From the NCBI GenBank assembly GCA_014376345.1, contig JACMRS010000170.1, forward strand, positions 1-8,694: DNA of 8,694 nucleotides, written 5' to 3'. A program made the position numbers and the translations under genes. Positions within the stretch are counted from its first letter, which is position 1. Each line of letters opens with the position of its first letter. The DNA comes from Bacteroidia bacterium. GTDB lineage: Bacteria > Bacteroidota > Bacteroidia > NS11-12g > UBA955. The notes beneath the pieces were generated by a model that made no database searches, was not told the origin of the DNA, and was given only the letters and a program-made list of their open reading frames with translations. Shown piece by piece: positions 1 to 7,350 of the stretch.

Positions 1-592
1 AAGCTGAAATGTCTCCAGCTCCTGAAACACCTGCTTTTGTGCTGACACCGTTAATGGTTCTGGTTCCAGCAAGACTCGAACGGATAAATCTTAAGGAAAC
101 ACCCATAGAAAAATGTTTGGTAAGTTTGGTTGCATAACTACCATCAAGTGCAAACTCATTTGGATTGTAAGTGCCTAATGGCTGACCTTCGAAATCTGTA
201 AAATAGATCTGACCTAAAGAAAAATACCTGAAAGAACCTGCAAAAACAGATTGTTTGTTAATACGGGCATAGCCGGTTATGTAATTATAAGAAATGCCCG
301 GAACCAGTTTTCTCAGCCATGGTGCATAAGAAAGTGAAAATCCACCAGGTTTTTCAATAAAAGCCATAGAAGCCATGTTCCAGAAATTTGAATTCGCGTC
401 AGGTGAACTTGCAACACCCGCATCTCCCATACCCGCTCTTCTGGAGTCAGGTGTTATTGTTAGAAAAGGTACAGACGTTGTCAGCACATTCTGCTGACCG
501 GCTAATTGGTTTTTAGAAATTGCCGGATTCTGCGAAAACAAGGGAGCAGTTGCAGCGCATGCTGAAACCAATAATATTTTTTTTAATAGCAT
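1..592 (-). CDS. porV: PorV (LptO) outer-membrane beta-barrel protein of type IX secretion, partial (3' end beyond window)
   Basis: Reading leftward from an ATG at 592-590, the first 197 residues are present without a stop; the rest lies beyond the left edge. Residues 1-20 form a signal peptide (MLLKKILLVSACAATAPLFS, then QNPA). Residues 41-61 carry the PorV signature VPFLTITPDSRRAGMGDAGV, followed by SPDANSNFWNMA (63-74). The remainder alternates aromatic and polar residues, as expected of a FadL-like 14-stranded barrel. In the known family, PorV is an outer-membrane shuttle that accepts substrates leaving the SprA/Sov translocon, binds their C-terminal sorting domain and hands them to the PorU sortase. 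Its position 103 bp downstream of porU on the same strand supports the call. A perfect TATATTTG element in that gap suggests it also has its own promoter. The leader just before the ATG is A-rich with no Shine-Dalgarno sequence. The identification is secure; the C-terminus cannot be assessed. Confidence 0.95.
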   Translation of the reverse strand, partial: MLLKKILLVSACAATAPLFSQNPAISKNQLAGQQNVLTTSVPFLTITPDSRRAGMGDAGVASSPDANSNFWNMASMAFIEKPGGFSLSYAPWLRKLVPGISYNYITGYARINKQSVFAGSFRYFSLGQIYFTDFEGQPLGTYNPNEFALDGSYATKLTKHFSMGVSLRFIRSSLAGTRTINGVSTKAGVSGAGDISA

Positions 593-596
593 TAAT

Positions 597-639
597 TTAT
601 TTTTTGTTTGAGTAGAAATGCTTCATTCGGGCAAATATA
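597..639 (-). promoter_or_regulatory. Probable porV promoter (Bacteroidota -7 element) and leader
   Basis: On the minus strand TATATTTG (639-632) matches the Bacteroidota -7 consensus TAnnTTTG at every fixed position and ends 39 bases before the porV ATG. No convincing TTTG -33 element sits 19-21 bp upstream, so the call rests on the -7 box and its intergenic position. I see no hairpin terminator between porU and porV, so read-through from porU is also likely. Confidence 0.5.
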
Positions 640-695
640 CATTCTTTTTTAAATCTAATTCTTTTTCAAGCTTATAAATTGTCACCTTAACATCA

Positions 696-3600
696 TTAAT
701 TAAGAATAACAAGTTTTTCAATCTTTTCTGCAGCCGGTCCTCCAGGTGTTTTTACTCTAACCTTATAAATATAAACCCCTTTTGATAACTTATCGCCAAA
801 ATCATCCCTGCCGTCCCAGTTAATTGACTTAACATGACTTTCAGAAGCAAAAACATCCTGCTCTATGGTTTTTACAACTTTCCCTGTAATTGTCATCACC
901 TGAACCATTACATTCAGATTCTGTCCCGATTTGTTATGATCGAAAAAGAAATAAGTGTTGGTGGAAAAAGGATTGGGATAGTTTAAAACATGACTTATGG
1001 TAATGTCTTTATTGTCTGAAACTAAAAATTCAATAGTCGCTTCAGAAGAATTGTTATAAGCATCCCAGACTTTTAATGATATGGTGTGCTTTCCATCTGC
1101 AAGTCCTTCAAGCTGATATTTTATGTCGCCTTCCTTATAACTGTTTAGTTTTGCTTCGTAATAATTATTCAGTTTGAAAGTTTTTTCATCTGGTGTGCCT
1201 TTGTCCAGTATTGCGGTAAGCTCTCTTCCAATGCCATTTCCCGCTGTATTTATACCATTTTCATCCGAAATTCTTGCAAGAAATAAAGGTGTCTGATCTG
1301 TAAGCCCTCCGGCAATAAAATTATAATCGTCAATATAAAGCTCAATTTCCGGTCCTTTAGTGTCATTTGCGATATTACCTGCTGTTCCGCCAATTAGTAT
1401 GCTGTCATTCATGCCGGCTGCATCTAAGCGTGTACCGTTTTGGGCATATAAACTTACCTTGCCTTTGCCATAATTGTAAAGTATGTCTTTGGGAACAACA
1501 AATTCAAAACCGAATTTTCCAGAGGTAATACTTGCTTTTCCTCTATACAGAATATTTTCTCTTAAAGTAAATGGTATTTTATAAGCAACAATTCCGTTGC
1601 CCAAGGTTGAATAATTTCCTGTTTTATCATAGATGGTTGGTTCAAGTTCACCATTGTAACTTGTAACCAATGTGCCACTAACATCCTCAATATGCCCTGA
1701 AAGTCTTACTTTTTCAAGAGCTTTGAAAGTATCTTTATTATTGATAATACTTCTGCCATTTACAGAATCTATTTTAGCAAATATCTCAGGATAATTTAAT
1801 ACCAATGCCGGGTCTCCAAAAAACGCAAAACTAAGGTCATTAATAGAGTGTGGCCTGTTTTTAGTAGCTTTATAAACATCACCAAGTGTTGGCCATTTGT
1901 TGTTAATTTTTTTGAAAATTGCGTTGTCCCAGAAATTATTAGTCAGGTTCGTGTTTTCAAACGAAGTAACAACCCTTACCGTAGTAAACATTGCCACAGC
2001 GCCTCCACCTTGTCTTGTAAACAGAATTTCACCGGCAGATTTCCGTTTAGGATCGTCAAACCTTGCAAACTCACAGGTTGCAGTAAAAAATAGTGGCAGT
2101 TTGTCATTATTAGTAAAGTTATTAATCATAGGAATATCAAGCACTTTTTCAGAAGCAAGATATTCTTCACCTCCGTGACCAATGTAATTGACAATAAGCG
2201 AACCATCCTGAATGCTGCGTTTTATTGCTTCCCTTGCCTCCGGATAACGCTGTGAACCACCATTGGTTTCTTCCTTATAAGCATCAAGATATATTTTACT
2301 GACATTGAAATTTGGATGAAAGTCTGCTATGCCTCTTCCATATCTTTCGATGTCGTAAACAAATGATGTTTCCCAAGGTGGTGTTCCCGGTACATCCAGG
2401 TCATCTGCAATAAATGTAAGCCTGTTGCGCCAGTCGCCAAGTGTTACCTGGTTTTTATAATTTACTATTTTATCAACTACATCTTTTGCTTCGCCTGAAC
2501 TGGCCACAGGTAACCTTCCAACTGCTATTTCAAGATATTCTTCATTTGAAAATGAAAGTCTGCCGTCCAGTGAATCTAAATAACCAAAAAAATCATCTGT
2601 ACAAAAAGCAGTCTGATTCTGAACATAATAGGTACTGGACTCATAGACAGGGATAAAATTAGTATTCGGAACACTGGTTAGTTTTCCTTTATAATCATAA
2701 GAAGCATCTCCAAAAAGCAAAGCATATTTCAACCTGTCGGCAGGATTTGGAACGTTATAATAAACATTTCTCAGGAAATCTCGAATTGCTGAAACATCTT
2801 GAGTTCCAGATGAAAATTCGGTATATATTTTATTGACATTAACCACTTCAACCCTCAGGCCGCTGTTAGTTCTGTGATAGTCTGCAAGTCTGAGTGCCTG
2901 ATCTGTAAAATCAGAATGTGTAATAATAATGTAATCAACATTTGTCATGCTGTGAAGGTCCTGATTCTCCTGAACACCTTCGGCAATAGGAACAGAAAAA
3001 TTGTTTTCGAAAGAAATATATTGCTTCAGTGTATTTAAAGTAGCACTTTTAAAAACGCCTGTGCCACCCTGATCTGAAACTGCTTGAATTTTAACATTCA
3101 TAGGATCTGAAATGTCCCATACTCTGTAGTTATTATTATAGCCACTTAACCTGTATTCAGAAATATTATAAGAATAACTTTCTATTTCTGTAAAAGTCAT
3201 GGCTGAACTTGTGACTTTTAAAAGTCTTTTAGCAAACAATTCGTAATAGTCAAGGTAAGCTTGTGACTGGCTATAAGGCTTATTATAAACAAAGCTAAGA
3301 TTAATATTATCTGAAGTAGCATTAAACAAACCGATTCCAAGTCCTGAAGGTTGAAAACACAGATCAGCATTTGTTTTACCCTGAATTTGAAGACTCATAA
3401 AAGAAGTGCCATTGGCTAGGCAGCTGATAATGCTTGAAGTTGGAGCTTTTCCGCCAGCCATAATGTTCATTTTAACGGGGTTAGAAAGATCTATATTCGG
3501 AAATGTTTCTGTAAATGAATAGGTGGTTGTCTGATCAAATTTTTCTCCCAGATATACTCTCCCAAATCCACAAATGTTTTCATTTTCTGATTCATGAAAA

Positions 3601-4535
3601 ATATGGTCATCGAAACTGCTCACAACATGGTCTGCAGACAACCCTGTGTTATCCGGAATAGTTTGAATTCTCTTGCCGTTTACTCCGCCAAAAGTGATAA
3701 AATAAACCGTTTTATCCGCATAGATATTTTTTTGATGAGAAAATGCCTTTGATGGTTTGTCAAAAAGCCATTTATCAGGACCCTGAGCATAGAAAAGAAC
3801 AAAGTCTGACTCGTCAAAAACACCGTCATTTTCACCCGAAACTTCAATCGAATTTTCGGGAAGGTCAGCCGGTCTGCTTATTTTATTCGGTTCAGGAAGC
3901 ATGCCCCCATGAGTGCCGTAAATCTTTAAAGTTTTAGGATTAACCTGACTCAGGTCAATTCCAAGGTTTCTTAAAAAGGCAGCATCAAGTTTGTAAATAC
4001 CATCTGAAGTTACTGCAATTTTATACCATTGACCTGTTGCAAGCACTGAAGGGGAAGGGGCGCCTCTTTTAGAATTGATACTGATGCCGCCCGCAGATTT
4101 TCCTGCTATCTGAACGATATCATATGAAATAAGTTTATAAACTGACCCATTCTGAATTTTGAATGGCAACACTTTATAATATGAATAAGGTACGGAGCCT
4201 TCAATTGAAATGCCACTGATAAAATACTGTGTTGAAGAAAGGTTTGCGCTTGTCAGGTTTTTTTTGAATGTTTCAAAACCCTGAAGAAGCTGGTAAGACT
4301 GATTGGTTATTTCAAGTTTGTCATTTGTTGAAGAAGCTACAAACCTCTCTTGTTTAAATGGAAAGGGACCATTATTTTCTGCATAATTTAAGTCAGCACC
4401 TTTAAATGAAGGAATTTCATTAATTCCGCTTTCATTCCAGATGATTTCCCTGTGCTGAGCAGGATTTTGGGAGAAGGCCCTCGTAACCGATATAAAAATG
4501 GTTAATAAAAGACTTAAGGACCTGAATAATTTCAT
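696..4535 (-). CDS. porU: PorU, type IX secretion system sortase (C25 gingipain-family cysteine peptidase)
   Basis: A complete 1279-residue protein, the usual size for PorU. A signal peptide (MKLFRSLSLLLTIFISVTRA, then FSQNPA) starts it. Conserved N-terminal PorU blocks follow: GQWYKIAVTSDGIYKLD near 168-184 and DGVFDESDFVLFYAQGP near 237-253. The C25 domain spans about 533-912 and includes ALLFGDASYDYKG (605-617) and AVGRLP (671-676). Its catalytic pair is visible: His787 in NYIGHGGEE (codon 2177-2175) and Cys821 in FTATCEFARFDD (codon 2075-2073). An Ig-like region precedes a C-terminal FlgD-like sorting domain from about 1182, with NYPNPFS (1185-1191) and GVYIYKVRV (1253-1261), ending KLVILN. 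Family knowledge: PorU sits on the outer membrane with PorV, cleaves sorting domains from T9SS cargo and transpeptidates cargo onto a surface anchor; it keeps its own sorting domain. I chose ATG 4535 because it directly precedes the signal peptide. In-frame ATG 4574 and TTG 4577 would add a Lys-rich extension encoded by a short repeat. Confidence 0.96.
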   Translation of the reverse strand: MKLFRSLSLLLTIFISVTRAFSQNPAQHREIIWNESGINEIPSFKGADLNYAENNGPFPFKQERFVASSTNDKLEITNQSYQLLQGFETFKKNLTSANLSSTQYFISGISIEGSVPYSYYKVLPFKIQNGSVYKLISYDIVQIAGKSAGGISINSKRGAPSPSVLATGQWYKIAVTSDGIYKLDAAFLRNLGIDLSQVNPKTLKIYGTHGGMLPEPNKISRPADLPENSIEVSGENDGVFDESDFVLFYAQGPDKWLFDKPSKAFSHQKNIYADKTVYFITFGGVNGKRIQTIPDNTGLSADHVVSSFDDHIFHESENENICGFGRVYLGEKFDQTTTYSFTETFPNIDLSNPVKMNIMAGGKAPTSSIISCLANGTSFMSLQIQGKTNADLCFQPSGLGIGLFNATSDNINLSFVYNKPYSQSQAYLDYYELFAKRLLKVTSSAMTFTEIESYSYNISEYRLSGYNNNYRVWDISDPMNVKIQAVSDQGGTGVFKSATLNTLKQYISFENNFSVPIAEGVQENQDLHSMTNVDYIIITHSDFTDQALRLADYHRTNSGLRVEVVNVNKIYTEFSSGTQDVSAIRDFLRNVYYNVPNPADRLKYALLFGDASYDYKGKLTSVPNTNFIPVYESSTYYVQNQTAFCTDDFFGYLDSLDGRLSFSNEEYLEIAVGRLPVASSGEAKDVVDKIVNYKNQVTLGDWRNRLTFIADDLDVPGTPPWETSFVYDIERYGRGIADFHPNFNVSKIYLDAYKEETNGGSQRYPEAREAIKRSIQDGSLIVNYIGHGGEEYLASEKVLDIPMINNFTNNDKLPLFFTATCEFARFDDPKRKSAGEILFTRQGGGAVAMFTTVRVVTSFENTNLTNNFWDNAIFKKINNKWPTLGDVYKATKNRPHSINDLSFAFFGDPALVLNYPEIFAKIDSVNGRSIINNKDTFKALEKVRLSGHIEDVSGTLVTSYNGELEPTIYDKTGNYSTLGNGIVAYKIPFTLRENILYRGKASITSGKFGFEFVVPKDILYNYGKGKVSLYAQNGTRLDAAGMNDSILIGGTAGNIANDTKGPEIELYIDDYNFIAGGLTDQTPLFLARISDENGINTAGNGIGRELTAILDKGTPDEKTFKLNNYYEAKLNSYKEGDIKYQLEGLADGKHTISLKVWDAYNNSSEATIEFLVSDNKDITISHVLNYPNPFSTNTYFFFDHNKSGQNLNVMVQVMTITGKVVKTIEQDVFASESHVKSINWDGRDDFGDKLSKGVYIYKVRVKTPGGPAAEKIEKLVILN

Positions 4536-4571
4536 ATTTTTTTTAAATTTGTGATAATTTTTTTTAAATTT
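4536..4571 (-). repeat. Duplicated A-tract leader before porU (15-mer x2, 21-bp period)
   Basis: The 15-mer AAATTTAAAAAAAAT occurs twice on the minus strand, at 4571-4557 and 4550-4536, separated by TATCAC. The second copy abuts the chosen porU ATG. The period is 21 bp, a multiple of three, so the frame stays open as KFKKN-YH-KFKKN. The A8 runs are spaced by about two helical turns, which would favour DNA curvature. A-rich sequence before the start is typical of translation initiation in this phylum. This is most likely a small tandem duplication of untranslated leader. Confidence 0.75.
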
Positions 4572-4694
4572 CATCAAAATAACGAAAGAAATTTAATATT
4601 ATTGTAACTAAATACGTAATTTTACACAAAGATTAAAATAAAATATCTTTCTTTGTCGTTAGCAACTTTGAATTAAATTGTAATAAAACCAGAT
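4572..4694. promoter_or_regulatory. Divergent control region between porU and the porP/sprF gene
   Basis: This AT-rich gap separates the leftward porU leader from the rightward porP/sprF start and must hold promoters for both blocks. No perfect TAnnTTTG box occurs on either strand. Rightward near-matches are TATCTTTC (4644-4651, TTTA at 4621-4624 located 19 bp upstream), TTTCTTTG (4648-4655) and CAACTTTG (4663-4670). Leftward near-matches are AATCTTTG and TTATTTTG, ending at 4627 and 4575. Short overlapping inverted repeats lie in the centre: AAAGAT/ATCTTT (4628-4633 and 4645-4650) and ACAAAG/CTTTGT (4626-4631 and 4651-4656). They could mark a regulator site or be chance in such sequence. Exact start points cannot be set by reading. 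Confidence 0.4.
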
Positions 4695-5684
4695 ATGAGA
4701 AAAATTTTACTACTATTACCGGTCTTTTGCTGCGCTTTAAGCGCCTTCGCACAAGATCCTGAGTTCACTCAATTTTATGCAGCTCCGGTTTATACTAACC
4801 CTGCCATGGCCGGAACAGCTTTTTGTGGTCGACAGGCAGCAGGTCGTGTTACTGTAAATTACAGAAACCAGTGGCCAAGTCTTCCGGGTACTTACCGTAC
4901 CTTCAATGCTTCTTATGATCAGCACGTAGAGAAATTGGGTGGTGGTATCGGATTAATGGCAACTTACGACAGAGCAGGTGCAGGACTTCTGACAACTACC
5001 TCTTTCAGTGGCGTTTATTCTTATGTTCAGCCAATTAGTAAGAAATTTTTCATCAGAGCAGGACTTCAGGCAACTTATTGCCAGAAATCAGTAGATTTTA
5101 GCAAGTTTAAATTTGGTGATCAGATTCACCCAACAAGAGGTTTCATTTATGAAACAGCAGAGCCAAGACCTACATCTAAAGTGAGTTTTCCAAATTTCGC
5201 AGCAGGCATACTTGCTTATAATGAAGTGTTTTATGCTGGTTTTGCAATGCACAATATCACTCAGCCTGTACAATCTTTTTACAGCAATAACGATGGTATC
5301 GTACCCCGCAGGTATACTGTTCACTCAGGTGTTGTAATTCCACTTGATAATAAAAAGTTTGCGACATCTACGATTTCGCCTAATATCCTTTTTATGTCTC
5401 AGGCTAAATTTACTCAGATCAATTTTGGATTCTATATTAATAAAGGACCTTTAGTAACCGGACTTTGGTTCAGACAGACTTTAGGACAATTTGGCAACTC
5501 AGATGCGCTTATCGTGCTTCTTGGTTTCAGGAAAGACAGATTTAAATTCGGGTACAATTATGATATAACAGTGTCCGGAGCTAAAGCAGCCGCTCCTGGT
5601 TCACATGAGGTATCAGCAACAATTGACTGGTGTCTGAATTCAAAAGCAATTCGTTTCAAACCTTTGAGATGTCCTGATTTTTAA
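4695..5684 (+). CDS. PorP/SprF family type IX secretion outer-membrane protein
   Basis: A complete 329-residue protein. A Sec signal peptide (MRKILLLLPVFCCALSAFA) is followed by QDPEFTQFYAAPVYTNPAMAG at 20-40, the family hallmark: mature start at Gln, Q-F/Y and NPA. Next come NYRNQWPSLPGTYRTFNASYD (55-75) and GGGIGLMATYDRAG (82-95), also typical. The rest is an alternating-strand beta-barrel pattern, and the end CLNSKAIRFKPLRCPDF (313-329) matches the usual family ending with CP-aromatic. Cys313 and Cys326 could pair. Members sit in the outer membrane. PorP in Porphyromonas gingivalis is encoded with PorK and is required for secretion; SprF in Flavobacterium serves the adhesin SprB, a type B sorting-domain substrate. 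Bacteroidota genomes usually hold several paralogues, so I give no symbol: core PorP or a dedicated SprF-like partner cannot be told from sequence. It lies 90 bp upstream of gldJ on the same strand and diverges from porU, which favours a role in the core apparatus. The start is fixed by the signal peptide. Confidence 0.93.
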   Translation: MRKILLLLPVFCCALSAFAQDPEFTQFYAAPVYTNPAMAGTAFCGRQAAGRVTVNYRNQWPSLPGTYRTFNASYDQHVEKLGGGIGLMATYDRAGAGLLTTTSFSGVYSYVQPISKKFFIRAGLQATYCQKSVDFSKFKFGDQIHPTRGFIYETAEPRPTSKVSFPNFAAGILAYNEVFYAGFAMHNITQPVQSFYSNNDGIVPRRYTVHSGVVIPLDNKKFATSTISPNILFMSQAKFTQINFGFYINKGPLVTGLWFRQTLGQFGNSDALIVLLGFRKDRFKFGYNYDITVSGAKAAAPGSHEVSATIDWCLNSKAIRFKPLRCPDF

Positions 5685-5715
5685 TCAAAAAATAAATTTT
5701 AGCACCTAAATACAA

Positions 5716-5723
5716 TATATTTG
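5716..5723 (+). promoter_or_regulatory. Probable gldJ promoter (-7 element TATATTTG)
   Basis: TATATTTG matches the Bacteroidota TAnnTTTG box at all fixed positions and is identical to the box before porV. It lies in the 90-bp gap after the porP/sprF gene, 51 bp before the gldJ ATG. A second, imperfect box, GATATTTG, follows at 5740-5747. No clear -33 TTTG is found at standard spacing and no hairpin terminator separates the genes, so gldJ is probably expressed both from here and by read-through. Confidence 0.5.
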
Positions 5724-5774
5724 CAGTTTTACAGTTTAAGATATTTGTAACCTGTAATAAACATTCAAACAGAA

Positions 5775-7283
5775 ATGAAAGGATTATCAATTAAAATATT
5801 ATTCGGAACTGCAATGTTAGCGGCTGTATTTTTAGCCCCTTCTTGCAAAAAAAGTAAATCTGCAACCACTGGACAGGCTTATAACAGCTTTAAATGGGGT
5901 GGATTTGAAAACCACAAATACAAAGGTCAGGAAACCGGTCCGGGTCTTGTACTTATTGAAGGTGGTGCTTTTACAATGGGTAGCTCAGAGCAGGATGTAA
6001 CCTGGGAATACAACAACGTTGAAAGAAACGTTACTGTCAACTCATTTTACATGGACCAGACAGAGATAAGCAATATTCAATACGGAGAGTATGTTTTCTG
6101 GCTTGAAAGAGTATTTACAGGTTATCCTGATGTTTATAAGAAAGCACTTCCTGATACATTAGTATGGAGAAACAAATTAGCTTACAATGAGCCTTTTGTT
6201 GAATATTACTTCCGTCACCCTGCTTATAAGGAATATCCTGTAGTAGGTGTTAGCTGGTTGCAGGCTACAAGTTTTGCAGCTTGGCGTACAGACAGGGTTA
6301 ACGAAGCAATTCTTGACCGTGAAAAAATTCATCCTTATGTCGCTTCAACTGTAGTTGATGAAAATAATTTTAATACCGGAGCATATCTTGCAAATCAGTA
6401 TGAGCCAAAAACAGGGAAGAAAAAACGCTTACCCCGCGATTATACAACTAAAAAAGGTACCAGAAAAAAAGTAGCAATGAGAGATGGTATTCTTTTACCT
6501 GAATACAGATTGCCAACAGAAGCTGAGTGGGAATATGCTGCAACAGCAAATATTGGTTCTTCTACTTTCGAAAACGTTGATGATAAAAAAATCTACGCAT
6601 GGAATGACCTTACCGTTAGAGTAAAAGAAGGTAAAGAACGCGACAGAGGTAAGATCCTTGCCAACTTTAAACGCGGTAAAGGTGACCAGGGTGGTATCGC
6701 AAATCAGTTAAACGATGCGGGTATTATCACAACACCGGTATATTCTTACTATCCTAATGCTTATGGTTTATATAACATGGCAGGTAACGTATCTGAGTGG
6801 GTGAAAGATGTTTACAGACCTTTGAGTTTCGAGGATGTTGATGACTTTAACTCTTACAGAGGTAACGTTTTCCAGACTGTTAAACTTGATCAGTATGGTG
6901 AAGTTGAAGAAAAAGATTCTCTTGGAAGGCTTGTATTCAGAAATGTAACCCCGGCTGACAACAAAGGAAGAAGAAATTATAATACAGCCGACAACATCGG
7001 TTACAAAGATGAGCTTAGTTATAATAATGACGAGCAAAAATATGAATACGGTACTGTAACACTTATCGATAACAAAGCCAGAGTTTACAAAGGTGGTTCA
7101 TGGAATGACAGAGCATATTGGATGTCTCCGGGCACAAGACGTTATCTTGATGAAGAACTTTCTACATCTACCATCGGTTTCCGTTGTGCAATGGTGAGAA
7201 TTGGTTCACCAATCGGTAACAGCAAAAAAAGAAATAAATCGTTGCCTTCTAAAGGTGTAAAGAAAAACGGTAAAAGCAGATAA
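5775..7283 (+). CDS. gldJ: GldJ, gliding motility / type IX secretion lipoprotein with SUMF1 (FGE-like) fold
   Basis: A complete 502-residue lipoprotein: a hydrophobic signal, then Cys24 in LAPSC. The -2 proline makes the lipobox looser than usual, and KK after Cys carries no acidic surface-export signal, consistent with a periplasm-facing outer-membrane anchor. The SUMF1-like domain covers about 57-475: VLIEGGAFTMGSSEQD (59-74), FYMDQTEISN (91-100), HPAYKEYPVVGVSW (148-161), WRTDRVNE (170-177), YRLPTEAEWEYAA (244-256), GLYNMAGNVSEWVKDVYRP (331-349), RVYKGGSWNDRAYW (436-449) and TIGFRCAM (466-473). Its only cysteines are 24 and 471, so the catalytic cysteine pair of formylglycine-generating enzymes is absent and the role is structural. 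WRTDRVNE, the NDAGIITTPV block (313-322) and neighbouring porU/porV point to GldJ rather than its paralogue GldK/PorK. Known role: GldJ is needed for gliding and stabilises GldK, its extreme C-terminus being important; here the tail is Lys/Arg-rich (484-502). Basic (211-233) and acidic/polar (351-432) insertions interrupt the fold. Confidence 0.95.
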   Translation: MKGLSIKILFGTAMLAAVFLAPSCKKSKSATTGQAYNSFKWGGFENHKYKGQETGPGLVLIEGGAFTMGSSEQDVTWEYNNVERNVTVNSFYMDQTEISNIQYGEYVFWLERVFTGYPDVYKKALPDTLVWRNKLAYNEPFVEYYFRHPAYKEYPVVGVSWLQATSFAAWRTDRVNEAILDREKIHPYVASTVVDENNFNTGAYLANQYEPKTGKKKRLPRDYTTKKGTRKKVAMRDGILLPEYRLPTEAEWEYAATANIGSSTFENVDDKKIYAWNDLTVRVKEGKERDRGKILANFKRGKGDQGGIANQLNDAGIITTPVYSYYPNAYGLYNMAGNVSEWVKDVYRPLSFEDVDDFNSYRGNVFQTVKLDQYGEVEEKDSLGRLVFRNVTPADNKGRRNYNTADNIGYKDELSYNNDEQKYEYGTVTLIDNKARVYKGGSWNDRAYWMSPGTRRYLDEELSTSTIGFRCAMVRIGSPIGNSKKRNKSLPSKGVKKNGKSR

Positions 7284-7299
7284 TTGATTTTTTAAATAT

Positions 7300-7340
7300 A
7301 AATAAGAAATGCCGTCCCGAATAGACGGCATTTCTTATTT
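7300..7340 (+). terminator. Strong hairpin terminator after gldJ (17-bp perfect stem)
   Basis: Left arm AAATAAGAAATGCCGTC (7300-7316) and right arm GACGGCATTTCTTATTT (7324-7340) pair perfectly around the 7-base loop CCGAATA. The GC-rich core GCCGTC/GACGGC lies at the loop end and a T-rich stretch ends the stem, continuing TATC. It starts 16 bases after the gldJ stop. The opposite strand also ends in a T-rich run, so it could work both ways, but no leftward gene reaches it here. Confidence 0.9.
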
Positions 7341-7350
7341 TATCAAACCT

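Noticed and set aside
557..592. Lipobox-like VSAC in the PorV signal peptide, suggesting a lipoprotein.
   Set aside because: The hydrophobic stretch before that Cys is very short, and PorV proteins are signal-peptidase-I beta-barrels; cleavage after LFS fits better.
597..626. A nine-codon reading frame (MKHFYSNKK) on the minus strand between the porV -7 box and its ATG, ending 4 bases before the start; possible leader peptide.
   Set aside because: Too short to judge, AAA-rich by composition, with no attenuator-type hairpins or codon bias; its ATG falls about where transcription should begin. Most likely chance.
1848..2656. Plus-strand open frames at 1848-2093, 1897-2178 and 2441-2656.
   Set aside because: They lie opposite the C25 domain of porU, have no recognisable protein features or promoters, and are mirror frames of strongly conserved coding sequence.
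3743..3937. Plus-strand open frame opposite the N-terminal part of porU.
   Set aside because: Shadow of porU; the translation has no family features.
4737..5324. Minus-strand open frames at 4737-4925 and 5088-5324.
   Set aside because: Antisense shadows of the PorP/SprF gene, whose signal peptide and conserved motifs confirm the plus-strand frame.
6768..7037. Minus-strand open frame opposite gldJ.
   Set aside because: Antisense shadow inside the confirmed GldJ SUMF1 region.
5775..7283. Reading the SUMF1-domain lipoprotein as GldK/PorK or as an active formylglycine-generating enzyme.
   Set aside because: The WRTDRVNE and GGSWNDRAYW blocks and the porU/porV neighbourhood fit GldJ, no gldLMN follows, and the FGE catalytic cysteine pair is missing.
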